Positions 1-10,441 of a stretch of 64,000 nt of DNA are shown piece after piece. Within the stretch, counting starts at the first letter, position 1. Each line of letters begins with the position of its first letter. Origin of the DNA: Thinopyrum elongatum (Eukaryota > Streptophyta > Magnoliopsida > Poales > Poaceae); contig CM022301.1 in NCBI GenBank assembly GCA_011799875.1, forward strand, positions 15,687,927-15,751,926, given 5' to 3'. Position numbers and translations under genes: made by a program. The notes beneath the pieces were generated by a model. That model saw only the letters and a program-made list of their open reading frames with translations. It was not told the origin of the DNA and searched no databases.

Positions 1-330
1 AAAACACCATAGCTTTGTTTCCTGGCTCCTCTTCTGCACCAACTAACACGCCATCTGCGTTGCGCTCGCGCACTCGCGCTGCCGGCGGCGCTTCCGCCGT
101 ACCCGTCGTTCCCAACTGGTTCCATAAGGTCAACGTCTCCAGCCGCGGATTGGTGTGTCCAGCAGCCGCGGATTCCCCATTGGAGGGCTTCGGGCAAGCA
201 GCATCCACAAAGGGAGCCCCGTATGTGCCCCCACCGACGTCCGGATTCACCACGGCCACCAGAGCACCTTCTTTCCTGCCTCCTACGAAGACGACGACAT
301 CACAGACAACAGCGATGGAGCAACAGCATG
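1..330 (-). other. Downstream coding-like segment of the same minus-strand gene
   Basis: On the minus strand one frame stays open from about 340 to the window edge. It has balanced, gene-like composition (for example GTYGAPFVDAACPKPSNGES and LETLTLWNQLGTTG). It is one frame away from the proline-rich open frame, which ends in a stop at 283-285, and is closed upstream by a TGA near 350. I read it as a second exon or the continuation of the gene after a frameshift in the GTCGTCGTC stretch. Function unknown; the gene runs off the left edge. Confidence 0.3.
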
Positions 331-846
331 AGCAGTGCGATCAGGCGGCTTCCGTGGTTCTTTGTGCATCCCCGCCGAAACCCCAGATGGCTTCTTGTAG
401 GCAGGTGTTTCCGTTTTCTTGCTGCAGGGGTTAGGGCACCCAGATCCTTCCTCGAGCATGCCATCTGGACTCCCCCTCCCAGTCTCTAGATCGGACAAGG
501 CGGGATCGTGGCGCCTCAAAAGGCCCGACGATCGAGCAGCGGACTCAGCCGCAGCAGCTCCGACGCCTTGCCTGGGCTTGGGCGCGGAAACAGGGCCACA
601 CACGGCCGGATCAGCGTCCGACGGTGGTGGCGGCGGGGCTCCGACGCCTTGCCTGGGCTTGGGCGCGGAAACAGGGCCACACACTGCCGGATCAGCGTCC
701 GACGGTGGTGGCGGCGGGGCTCCGACGCCTTGCCTGGGCTTGGGCGCGGAAACAGGGCCACACACGGCCGGATCGGCGTCCGACGGTGGTGGCGGCGGGG
801 CGGTCGCCTCCAGTTCGCCACGAGCGGAAAACCCTAGCGAAGCCAT
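283..846 (-). CDS. Unrecognised proline-rich protein, 5' coding part
   Basis: Open frame of 187 codons beginning MASLGFSARGELEA. The sequence just upstream of the ATG and the CTAGGGTTTTCC around codon 4 look like the start of a plant gene. Residues about 17-97 are three copies of a 27-residue repeat (PPPPPSDADPAVCGPVSAP...), encoded by a DNA tandem repeat of 81 bp, so the repeat keeps the frame. The C-terminal part is basic and low in recognisable motifs and ends in a serine run. I do not recognise a family. A branch-point-like CTAAC followed by CCCTGCAG near 420-432 (minus) could be an intron acceptor, so the simple open frame may not be the true exon structure. The frame that looks coding further downstream (1-330) is different, so a frameshift or intron lies near 285-330. 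Confidence 0.4.
   Translation of the reverse strand: MASLGFSARGELEATAPPPPPSDADPAVCGPVSAPKPRQGVGAPPPPPSDADPAVCGPVSAPKPRQGVGAPPPPPSDADPAVCGPVSAPKPRQGVGAAAAESAARSSGLLRRHDPALSDLETGRGSPDGMLEEGSGCPNPCSKKTETPAYKKPSGVSAGMHKEPRKPPDRTAHAVAPSLLSVMSSSS
557..799. repeat. Three tandem copies of an 81-bp unit
   Basis: The string gctccgacgccttgcctggg starts at 557, 638 and 719, giving an exact 81-bp period. Copies differ by very few bases (for example cacggccgg/cactgccgg). The length is a multiple of three and the repeat lies inside the proline-rich open frame, which suggests selection for or tolerance of in-frame copy-number change. Confidence 0.9.
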
Positions 847-1425
847 CAGACATACAATCTGACACGATGTTAACAGGTACTGCAGCTAATTTGCTGCTGT
901 CACCCTTTAATTTCTGAGAAAGCAAGTCTTTCATCTTCGAGGACAAGCATAGTTTGCAGCAGCCAAACCAAGATCCTAGATGGATGAAGGAGTTCAGGAG
1001 GATCAAGAACAGCTAAAAGGAGCTACCACAAGACCCCCAAAACACGTTCGATTACTGCTGCGGCTACAAAGGGTAACGGCAACAGCTAGCTCCGCCGCTG
1101 AGAGCTGCTTGCTTGGGTGCACCGCGGAGTGCAATGGCACACCTACTAGAGCCAGCTGCTTGGCCATTGGCATGCTAGCTGCAACGCCTGCAAGAAGCTG
1201 TGGCACATACGAGACCTTGTCCCCGTATGCAACAAGAACGTCCTTGTAAATTTCTAATGAGTAGATTTGACCACAAGTGTCTAGTATACGTGCTCTTCCA
1301 ATGGCTGCGGATGAGCTCGGCCATGTCGCATGTCGGCTCCAGCTGCCGCTGGCCCCGCCGCCATGACGGGGCAGGACCATGATGTTGCTTGTTCGCCTGA
1401 GATAGTAGCACAGGTCGGGAGCATG
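847..1425. other. Gene-flank sequence with no assigned gene
   Basis: Holds the presumed 5' flank of the proline-rich gene and, on the minus strand, an open stretch from about 1467 to 1003 (154 codons). That stretch begins inside the poly(T) of the neighbouring retroposon, so its start is not ancestral. No family was recognised and no splice-supported model could be built. Confidence 0.3.
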
Positions 1426-1439
1426 CCCGGTTGCCATTC

Positions 1440-2244
1440 TTTTTTTTTTTTTGAACAGCAACGGCATCCCGAAGGATCCCTAAGATTTATTCATTAAGCA
1501 AAGTACAGCACATATTACAAAGGACCTTATAAAAACTGAGAAGCACAAACAAGTCCCTGGACTTATGCAAGAAGGACCCTGAACTGGAATTGAAAAACGC
1601 GATCGGGTCCACCACCTCCACACCGGATACACCTCGCCGTCGCCGGGGAACAAGCCACTTGGGGCGACGAGGGCGCCACAGCGCAGCACCATGGCTTCCG
1701 ACGAGAAGCAGTACTGCCTCCCACTTGGCATCATGGTCGGAAGGAAGAAGAAACAGCCGCCCTTCGGCTAGAAGATGCAGTGGCATGGCGCCGAAGGCCG
1801 GCCACCGACCGCGGCTGCGGGCGCCAGCATCTCCGTTGCGATGACCACCGCGATATGCTCGAACCCAACCTGCTCGATCCAGCCTTCCGCAGCTCCGTCC
1901 GCGATGAGCCATCACCTCGATGGCCTCAACCGCAGAGAAGAAGTAGCCAGCCTTCCTGCAGATTAGGGACACAACGAACAACGAGCTTATTTCCGAGGAT
2001 TCTAGCTCCAATCCGTCCAGTAGCAGCGAACCAACCACTGCCACCATCAGGAGCGTGGCCAGAAGCCACCGCACGCGGCTCGGGCGCGCCGGTGACCAGA
2101 TCCCCATCGGCATAGCGCCAAACTCCGGCATAACGCCAAACTCCACTAAGGAAAATCTAGAACTAAGCCTACTAACTAGAGCAGAGCACCGCGCGCCTCC
2201 CCCATCTCCTCTCCGACAGGCGTCGCCGGCGTAGTTTGGATAGC
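1440..2244 (-). mobile_element. Retroposed copy with poly(A) tail and 14-bp target duplication
   Basis: An 805-bp insertion flanked by cccggttgccattc at 1426-1439 and again at 2245-2258. Read on the minus strand it ends in a run of 13 A (1440-1452), preceded about 35-40 bp earlier by AATAAA (1486-1491). Poly(A), a polyadenylation signal and a long target duplication are hallmarks of LINE-driven target-primed reverse transcription. No reverse transcriptase is present, so this is a non-autonomous retroposon, a 5'-truncated LINE or a processed transcript. The GC-rich start with a short leader-like stretch favours a nearly full-length small element or retrogene over a random truncation. Confidence 0.8.
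1487..2146 (-). CDS. Open frame inside the retroposon, unknown product
   Basis: 219 codons starting MEFGVMPEFGAMPMGIWS and ending just before the AATAAA signal. Residues about 25-45 (RWLLATLLMVAVVGSLLL) form one hydrophobic segment that could be a signal anchor. Downstream residues are Arg/Gly/Ala-rich without a known motif. It may be the coding remnant of a retroposed mRNA or a chance frame in GC-rich DNA. I do not assign a function. Confidence 0.3.
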   Translation of the reverse strand: MEFGVMPEFGAMPMGIWSPARPSRVRWLLATLLMVAVVGSLLLDGLELESSEISSLFVVSLICRKAGYFFSAVEAIEVMAHRGRSCGRLDRAGWVRAYRGGHRNGDAGARSRGRWPAFGAMPLHLLAEGRLFLLPSDHDAKWEAVLLLVGSHGAALWRPRRPKWLVPRRRRGVSGVEVVDPIAFFNSSSGSFLHKSRDLFVLLSFYKVLCNMCCTLLNE

Positions 2245-2258
2245 CCCGGTTGCCATTC

Positions 2259-3170
2259 AGGATTAGGAAATAGTTTGCCTAAACTTGAATCTGAGCTGCA
2301 AATTGACACCTTCGTTCGCAACAAACAGGTTCCTCTCTTCAGCAGCCTTCCAATAAATGTTTTCCAATAACTAGTTAATAGTGATATTTCAATATTACTT
2401 ACTTTTATCGTTATTGGAAGCAGTCCGTCTAGGTCTCAGTCGAGTGAGACTAGTCTCAGTTGATTGATGACATCAGCATCCGTACAGAATAGGCTTTTTT
2501 GTTTGTCTGACACTGTTTATATGTTGTTCGCGTGATGGGCTGGCCTGGTCCCCTACTGGGCTTTTCTCTTACCATTACTCCTGTGCACCGTTACGTAGTT
2601 GCCAGATTTTTTTTTCTCTTGCTTGTACTTGAGATGTACCACTGCCCGTGTAAGTGTATTTTGCTAACTAGCTTCAGCCTCGACAAGTGATACAACTTTC
2701 TTGTGTTCAAATTCTTGTATTTTTTTCTGTTCGCTGAAAAATCCTTGTATATGCTGCTTGTGTTGGGTGTGACCGTGTGAGCTATGGGCATGCAGCTTAT
2801 GATGATTTTATACATGGAGGAAAAAGTACAAGTATTTCCCCCGCAAAAAAAATACAAGTATTTAAACACAAAGAAATGATTTTTTTTTGCACACATATAA
2901 CCGTAATGCAATTACGTGCAACCGGCGGGTGTGCAAACAATGATATAGTTGGTGCACTGTTAAGTTGGTGCGCTTTGCAGACATATGGGGACACAACAGA
3001 CTTCTAATCCTTCTGCACTGTTAAGTTGGTGCGCTTTGCAGTTGCACGCCGAGGCGGACATGCAACTAGATTGCACGATTTGTAATAAAAAAATACACCC
3101 CTATTTAGGAAAGAAAATAAAACGAAACCAAACACAAAAAAAAAGGAAAAAAAAAAGAAAAAAAACGACA
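2259..3170. other. AT-rich intergenic stretch
   Basis: No supported gene. A small palindromic tract (gtctcagtcgagtgagac) lies near 2435-2455. A direct repeat of about 27 bp (core gttaagttggtgcgctttgcag) occurs near 2955-2982 and again near 3015-3042, 60 bp apart. A-rich homopolymer runs lie at 3137-3172. It may contain the left end of the Mutator-like element that carries the FAR1-type gene, but no terminal repeat could be confirmed. Confidence 0.4.
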
Positions 3171-3239
3171 CTTGCAGTTGCGCCCCTACTGGTAGACATG
3201 CAGCTGCCTCTCCCCTTGATATAACACCACGAGTTGCAG

Positions 3240-3481
3240 TTGGGTGCGACACTTGTAGTTGCATGTCTAGTCAGAAACATGCAACTGACCCTCGCGACAA
3301 AACACCACATAGTTGATGTCGGGGCTGAGACCTTACCGTTGCATGCCTAGTGGCAGACATGCAACTGCCCCGTCTCCGACAAACCACCACAGAGTTGTTG
3401 CGGCCGACACCTTGCAGAGTTGCATGCCTAGCGGCAGACATGCAACTGACCCTCCACCCCCCCCCCCCCCCCCCCCCACCC

Positions 3482-3514
<33 letters not shown>

Positions 3515-4170
3515 AGAAAACACCACGGAGATGTAATCAGGATGACACTTGTTGTTGCATGCCTAGTCACAAACATGCAACAACCCTCGTGACAAAGCAC
3601 CATATAGTTGATGTCGGGGGCCGATACCTTGCAGTTGCATGCCTAGTGGTGGACATGCAATTGCCTCTTCTCCGTCCAACAAAATACCACGGAGTTGCAA
3701 GCACATGGAAGACATGCAATTGCAGCCGAGGACGACACTTGCAGTTGCATGCCTAATGATAGACATGCAACTGACCCGTCCCCTTGACTAAACACCACAA
3801 AGTTGAAACTGCGTTGAAGGCACGCAGTTGCATTCGGGGACGACACTTGTAGTTGCATGCCTAGTGACAGACATGCGACTGCCCCGCCCCCTTGACTAAA
3901 CACCACAAAGGTGCAACCGCGTTGAAGACATGTAGTTGCAGTCGGGGACGACATTTCAGTTGCATGCATAGAGGTGGACATGCAATTACCTCTCCTCTGT
4001 CCGACAAAACACCACTGAGTTTGAACCGCGTGGAAGACATGCAGTTGAATTCAGGGGCAACACTTGCAGTTGCGCAACTAGTGACAAACATGCAACTAAC
4101 CCCTCACCTGAGTTGCAGCCGCATTGACGACACGTAGTTGCATTTAGGGGGCGGCACTTGTAGTTGACAT
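3240..4170. repeat. Minisatellite with a hairpin core (gttgcatgcctag...catgcaac)
   Basis: The motif agttgcatg(c/t)ctag followed after about 10 bases by (a)catgcaact recurs near 3258, 3338, 3419, 3555, 3636, 3745, 3852, 3958 and 4067. Spacing is about 80 bp in the left half and about 107 bp in the right half. Each core is an inverted repeat (gttgcatg/catgcaac) able to form a hairpin. The array runs directly into the 3' end of the FAR1-type transposase pseudogene, whose last codons are made of repeat sequence. Confidence 0.85.
3458..3513. repeat. Poly(C) tract
   Basis: Two nearly pure C runs separated by accct, embedded in one minisatellite unit and lengthening it to 136 bp. Such a run on one strand is unstable and error-prone to sequence, so the exact length should not be trusted. 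Confidence 0.8.
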
Positions 4171-6425
4171 ACATGGAATATGTGCTTGCAAGGTAGACCC
4201 TTTCGAATCATTCTTCTGCAGCTGCACCTTATAGTTTCTGTGGAATTTTCTGGTGTATACTCCACCCAAAAACGGCTCTTTCGGTTATTCTTCCAGGCCA
4301 CGATGAACTGCTGTGATTCGTCTCCGATCATTCTTTCTACAATCTCCATGCCGCCAACTTTTTTAAGATCATCTTGCAACATATAGAAGTTTGCTGGAGT
4401 CAAGACATGAGAAGCAGCTACCTCAAGTTCCCTGGAGCTAGTAACTGGCACCGGTACAGTCTGTGAGGCTGTGCAATTATCTCGCGCCTCGTTCTCGCGG
4501 ATACTTACGACGACGTTCTCATACTGCAATATCATACCCACCAAGGTCATTTCACCGTCTAGGTGGAGGTGAAGGCATGAGTTCAAACTTTCACTCCTCT
4601 GGTTGCTTTTCATGCCGAGCCAAAACCCCTCTGTCAGATAAGCTGCGGCCCACAGCCTCCTCTTCTTATACATCTGCCGCAACCAAGTTACTATTTTTTT
4701 CGACTGCCATCTTTTGGCAAACGCGTGCCATCTTTCCTCAAATGTGGCCGTGGACGTGGTGTAGTATAGAAGAGTTCGGAACTGGTTCAACGACTTGTGA
4801 CTGAGGTGAATCTTCATATTTTTTCTATATGCCATGTACATATACGGTGCGACACATCTGGCAAGACTTGGCGAATTGCCCTGATCATCGCGGCGTTGGC
4901 GTCCGTGATTACGCTCTTTGGCATCTTCTGACACATTTCCCTCAAAAAAGTTTGCAGCAGTCACACATATGTCTCTTTGGTCTCGTCCGAAACTATGGCA
5001 CAACCAAAAACAGTAGTCTTCTGGTGATTCTTAAGACCAACAAAAGGTATGAATGGCATACCGTATCGATTCATCTTGTACGTGCTGTCAAATACAACCA
5101 TGTCCCCGAAGTCCTCATAGTCATGACGAGACTGGGAGTCACACCAAAACATTCTATTCATATGTCCTTCTTTATCTAACTTGTACTCGAAAAAGAAGCT
5201 AGGATCCCTCTCTTTCCTACTAGCCATGATGCCTATGGCTGTGGCAGCATCACCTTTTGAAAGCAGCTTCCTCTTCTCCCTAGAGCAAAGGTTGTATATA
5301 TCACGTCTCGTAAACCCAACACCGCCATACCATACATGTTTGCTGATGAAAGAATCCATAATAGTGTGAGTTCTAATCCCTGCGGCTCCCAATGACAATA
5401 TCTCAGCTTTCTGGTACTCTTTGATTTTTCTGTGGGACCAAAGAAAAGGTACTTCGTCCGATCTTGCTAACATATGGCTGTGCTTGTCCTCAAAACTTGC
5501 AACATACCAAACCCCATGCTTTATGTCAAGCTTCACAGTCAGGTGCGCTTCGCAGTTGCAGCGTGACTCGGGTCTGAGCCTACGGCTGTGTCCTTCCTCA
5601 GTTAGCAACTTGCTGTCACGTTTCCCTTCTCTCGAACAAACATACCGCCTCAAACACAAATGATTTGACTGACCTTTGCTATACATGACCTTATCCTTTG
5701 TAATGCTGAAACCATTATCTCTAGCATAGCTGTTGTAGAAAACAAACGCAGCTGGTTCAGACATAAAAGTCATTTCTCTTATCTTCATGAACATATCCCT
5801 CTTATCTTCTGCATGGGTAGTATGTTGGACATTCTCCTTCCCCTCATCTGTTGTAACCTACACAATCAGAACATAGCCATGAAAACAATTTTCAATGGTT
5901 TAACATTGCTTCCATACAACATTGATTACAGACATACCTCACTCATGTTGACCGACGACTGCGACTCCCTAGAATCAGGTCCATCTACTGATTCCTCATC
6001 AAGGTCTGTCTCCGCGTCCGATTCACCGTAATAGTCGTACGCATTATGAGATCCTGAAATTAGCTGAACAATTCAACACAAAGACATAATTAGTTATCAT
6101 ATAATAGCATCATCTCATAGTTTGCATGCCAACAAAAAATTCCACTTCCGTACCTGACTAATGTAATCTTCATGCGATACCTCGGAATTGTTTTCGTCAC
6201 TATTATCATCCACGTCCATCTACAAATTTTGAATACAAAAATATAATGTTGTCGGATGCCATAAAAAAAATACAACATGATAATGCCACTCACATTAACA
6301 TCTTCCCCTTTGTTCTCATTCTCTGACCAATCTCCTTGATTTGAATTTTCATCATCTGACCAATCATCTATCTAGTCTTTCAGTAGCTCTCCAAACTCCA
6401 TATCTAGCTAACCCACCGTCCGCCA
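4104..6425 (-). pseudogene. FAR1/FRS-type (MULE-clade) transposase gene, broken
   Basis: Four exons can be read on the minus strand: about 6425-6294, 6219-6154, 6053-5938 and 5857-4104, with GT..AG borders (donors at 6293, 6153 and 5937, acceptors before 6219, 6053 and 5857). The first exons are acidic. Exon 4 has a FAR1 DNA-binding region (Cys/His residues around RRYVCSREG, RCNCEAH, HSH), then a MULE transposase core (first Asp in VVFDSTYKMNRYGMPF, second in VITDANAAM, Glu in FEERW) and a C-terminal SWIM zinc finger (CSCRRM...PCKHIFHV, about 4168-4226). Lesions: a TAG in exon 1 (6372-6374), a TGA at 4961-4963 where Trp is expected, and a one-base loss in the A run at 4819-4824. The C-terminus runs into minisatellite sequence. 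It is either a decayed Mutator-like transposase or a domesticated FAR1-like gene turned pseudogene; the repeat context favours a transposon. Confidence 0.88.
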
Positions 6426-6457
6426 TTTCCTACAAAAATTAAAAAGTATCATCACAT

Positions 6458-7492
6458 TGTTAGGAAACGTTGCATGGAAAACAAAAAAATTTCTACGCAC
6501 ATGCAAGATCTATCCATGGAGATGCATAGCAACGAGAGGGGGAGAGCATCTACATACCCTTGTAGATCGCTAAGCGGAAGCGTTTATCACGCGTTTGATG
6601 TAGTCGTACTCTTCACGATCAGATCACGATCCAACCGATCTAGTGCCGAACGGACAGCACCTCCGAGTTTAGCACACGTGCGGCTCGATGACGTCTCCTC
6701 CTTCTTGATCCAGCAAGCCGAAGAGGAGAAGTAGATGGGATCACAACCAACACGACGGCATGGTGGTGGAGCACCGACAGCGCTTCGCTAAGCGTCGTCG
6801 GGACGAGGCGGTGGAACTACGGAGTAACGGGAGAGAGAGGGGCGCCAAGGGCTTGGTGTGTCCTCTTGGGGCGTGCCCTCCCTCCTATATATAGGTGGAG
6901 GAGCGTGGGAAACAGTCCCTCCAAGCCCTAGGGCGCAGCTAAGGGGGAGAGGACTTGGACTCCAAGTCCAATCCTATTCCTACTAGGACTCCTTCCCTTT
7001 TTGCCTTCCCTTGCCTTCCCTAGCCACATGGGCTTTTGAGGACTTGGTGCGCCTAGCCCAATAAGGCTAGGGTGCCTCTCCATAGCCCATGCTAGCCCTT
7101 GGGTCGTGCTGAACCCACTTTTGGACTTCCGGACCCCTCCGGAATCCTCCGGAACCTTCTGGAAGCTTCCCGGTACAATACCGAAAAAACTTCACCTTTT
7201 TCCGGAACCCAAAATATGACTTCCCATATATAAATCTTTACCTCTCGACCATTCCGAGACTCCTCATGACATCCGCGATCTCATCCGGCACTCCGAACAA
7301 CATTTGGTTACCACTCATCAAATATCCCAATACTACTCTAGCGTCAATGAACATTAAGCGTGTGACCCTACGGGGTTGGGAATTATGTAGTCATGACCGA
7401 GACACCTCTTCGGTCAATAACCAATAGCGGGACCTGGATGCCCATATTGATTCCTACATATTCCATGAAGATCTTTTATCGGTTGAACCTTT
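6458..7492 (-). repeat. Element B 3' LTR, part 1 (U5 side)
   Basis: Reverse-oriented LTR beginning tgttaggaaacgttgcatgg and interrupted after ggttgaaccttt by element A. It continues at 16107. A TATA-like ctatatatag lies near 6892-6901 (read on the minus strand), consistent with the LTR promoter. Confidence 0.9.
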
Positions 7493-9252
7493 TGAAGGAA
7501 ATATGCCCTAGAGGCAATAATAAAGTTGTTATTTTATATTTTCTTATTCATGATAAAGGTTTATTATTCATGCTAGAATTGTATTGATCGGAAACTTAAA
7601 TACATGTGTGAATACATAAACAAATACCGTGTCCCTAGTATGCCTCTAGTAGACTAGCTCGTTGATCAAAGATGGTTAAGGTTTCCTAACCATAGACATG
7701 TGTTGTCATTTGATAACGGGATCACATCATTAGTAGAATGATGTGATGGACAAGACCCACCCGTTAGCTTAGCATAATGATCCTTCAGTTTATTGCTATT
7801 GCTTTCTTCATGTCAAATACATATTCCTTCGACTATGAGATTATGCAACTCCCGGATACCGGAGGAATACCTTGTGTGCTATCAAACGTCACAACGTAAC
7901 TGGGTGATCGTAAAGATGCTCTACAGGTATCTCCGAAGGTGTTTGTTGAGTTGGCATAGATCAAGATTAGGATTTGTCACTTCGAGTTTCGGAGAGGTAT
8001 CTCTGGGCCCTCTCGGTAATACACATCATAAGCTTGCAAGCAAACGACTAAGGAGTTGGCCACGAGGTGATGTATTACGGAACGAGTAAAGAGACTTGGC
8101 GGTAACGAGATTGAACTAGGTATGAAGATACCGACGATCGAATCTCGGGCAAGTAACATACCGATGGACAAAGGGAATTACGTATGTTGTCATAACGGTT
8201 CGACCGATAAAGATCTTCATAGAATATGTAGGAGCCAATATGAGCATCCAGGTTCCGCTATTGGTTATTGACCGGAGAGGTGTCTCGATCATGTCTACAT
8301 AGTTCTCAAACCCGTAGGGTCCGCATGCTTAACGTTCATTGACGATATAGTATTATATGAGTTATGTGATTTGGTGATCGAATGTTGTTCGGAGTCCCGG
8401 ATGAGGTCACGGACATGACGAGGAGTCTCGAAATGGTCGAGAGGTAAAGACTGATATATCGGACGATGGTATTCAGACACCGGAAGTGTTTCTGGGGTCA
8501 CCGGGTACTTATCGGGTCACCGGAAGGGGTTCCGGGCACCCCCGGCAAAAGATATGGGCCTTATGGGCCAAGAGGGGAAACACACCAGCCACAAGGGGCT
8601 GGTGCTCCCCCCATATGGGCCGGCCAAGGTGGAGAAGGAAAGGGGAAGAAGGAAAGGAAAGAAAGGGAATAGGATTCCCCCTTCCTTCCCCCTCCCCCCC
8701 TTTCCTTCCCCCTCCGACAAATAAGGCAAGGGGGGGCGCGCCACTTGGGAGGGCCCCAAGTAGGATTCGGCCCACTTGGGGCGCCCTCCTGGCTGCTCCC
8801 TCCTCCCCTCCACCTATATATATGTGGGAGGGGGCGCCTAGCATACCCAGACAATTGTTTAGCCGTGTGTGGCGCCCCCCTCCACCGTTTACACCCCCGG
8901 TCATATTTTCGTAGTGCTTAGGCGAAGCCCTGCAGAGATCACTTCACCATCACCATCACCACGCCGTCGTGCTGACGGAACCCATCTACTACCTCGACGT
9001 CTTGCTGGATCAAGAAGGCGAGGGACGTCACCGAGCTGAACGTGTGCAGAACACGGAGGTGTCGTACGTTCGGTACTTGATCGGTTGAAGCGCGAAGAAG
9101 TTCGACTACATCAACCGCGTTGTTAAGCGCTTCCGCTTACGGTCTATGAGGGTACGTAGACACACTCTCCCCCTCGTTGCTATGCATCTCCATGGATAGA
9201 TCATTGCGTGTGCGTAGAATTTTTTTTGTTTTCCATGCAACGATTCCCAACA
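7493..9252 (+). repeat. Element A 5' LTR
   Basis: Begins tgaaggaaatatgccctaga and ends gattcccaaca. It differs from the 3' LTR at scattered positions (for example ttttctta versus tttcctta near 7540/14378, and agtagac versus actagac), so some time has passed since insertion. It contains a caccatcaccat microsatellite near 8943-8962. Confidence 0.93.
8814..8824 (+). promoter_or_regulatory. Predicted LTR TATA box of element A
   Basis: ctatatatatg downstream of a C-rich tract and about 430 bp before the LTR end; the same string lies in the 3' LTR at about 15660-15670. Position and sequence fit a retrotransposon core promoter (inference). Confidence 0.6.
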
Positions 9253-9253
9253 G

Positions 9254-9270
9254 TGGCGTCATGAGCCAGG
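9254..9270 (+). promoter_or_regulatory. Primer-binding site of element A
   Basis: tggcgtcatgagccagg begins two bases after the LTR end. It is a diverged form of the tggtatcagagcc site complementary to initiator methionine tRNA used by many plant Copia elements. Confidence 0.75.
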
Positions 9271-10441
9271 TCTATGCGTAGATGATATGCACGAGTAGAA
9301 CACAAAGAGTTGTGGGCGGTGATAGTCATACTGCTTACCACCAACGTCTTATTTTGATTCGGCGGTATTGTGGGATGAAGTGGCCCGGACCAACCTTACA
9401 TGTCCACGTACATGAGACCGGTTCCACCGACAGACATGCAACTAGTTTTGCATAAAGGTGGCTGGCGGGTGTCTGTTTCTCCTACATTAGTTGAATCGAA
9501 TTTGACTGCGGCCGGTCCTTGAAGAAGGTTAAAACAGCAAACTTGATGAATCACCGTTGTGGTTTTTGCCGTAGGTAAGAACGGTTCTTGCTAGAAGCCC
9601 CTAGCAGCCACGTAAACCTTGCAACAACAAAGTAGAGGACGTCTAACTTATTTTTGCAGGGCATGTTGTCATGTGATATGGTCAAGACATGATGTGATAT
9701 ACGTTGTTGTATGAGATGATCATGTTTTGTAAGTTATCGGCAACTGGCAGGAGCCTTATGGTTGTCTCTTTATTGTATGAAATGCAAATGCCATGTAATT
9801 GCTTTACTTTATCACTATGCATTAGGGATAGTTGTAGAAGCAATAGTTGGCGAGACGACCACGACGCAACGATGGAGATCAAGGTGTCGAGCCGGTGACA
9901 ATGGAGATCATGATGATGCTTTGGAGATGGAGATCAAAAGCACAAGATGATGGCCATATGATGTCACATATTTTTATTGCATGTGATGTTTATCCTTTAT
10001 GCATCTTATTTTGCTTAGAACAGCGGTAGCATTATAAGATGATCCCTTCACTTAATTTCAAGATAAAAGTGTTCTCCCTGAGTATGCACCGTTGCTACAG
10101 TTCGTCGTGTTGAGACACCACGTGATGATTGGGTGTGATAGACTCTACGTTCACATACAACGGGTGCAAGACAGTTTTGCACATGCGGAATACTTGGGTT
10201 AAACTTGACGAGCCTAGCATGTACAGACATGGCCTCGGAGCACTGGAGACCGAAAGGTCGAACGTGAATCATATAGTAGATATGATCAACATAGTGATGT
10301 TCACCATTGATGACTACCCCATCTCACGTGATGATCGGACATGGGTTAGTTGATTTGGATCACGTATCACTTAGATGACTTGAGGGATGTCTATTTAAGT
10401 GGGAGTTCTTAAGTAATTTGATTAATTGAACTTAATTTATC
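9271..10441 (+). other. Element A leader and degenerate gag start
   Basis: No clean reading frame. It corresponds to the untranslated leader and the 5' end of gag. Similar sequence recurs in reverse at 30300-31427 in element B, confirming it is family sequence rather than unique DNA. Confidence 0.6.

Noticed and set aside
2590..3160. Possible left terminal inverted repeat of the FAR1/MULE element
   Set aside because: I compared it by eye with 34080-34304 and found no convincing reverse-complement match, so no element boundary was called.
3271..3603. Glycine-rich open frame across the poly(C) tract
   Set aside because: Encoded by the homopolymer run and minisatellite; no start context or family.
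3240..4170. CRISPR-like regular array
   Set aside because: Repeat units with imperfect cores and near-identical spacers in a plant nuclear context with introns and retrotransposons. It is a minisatellite, not a CRISPR.
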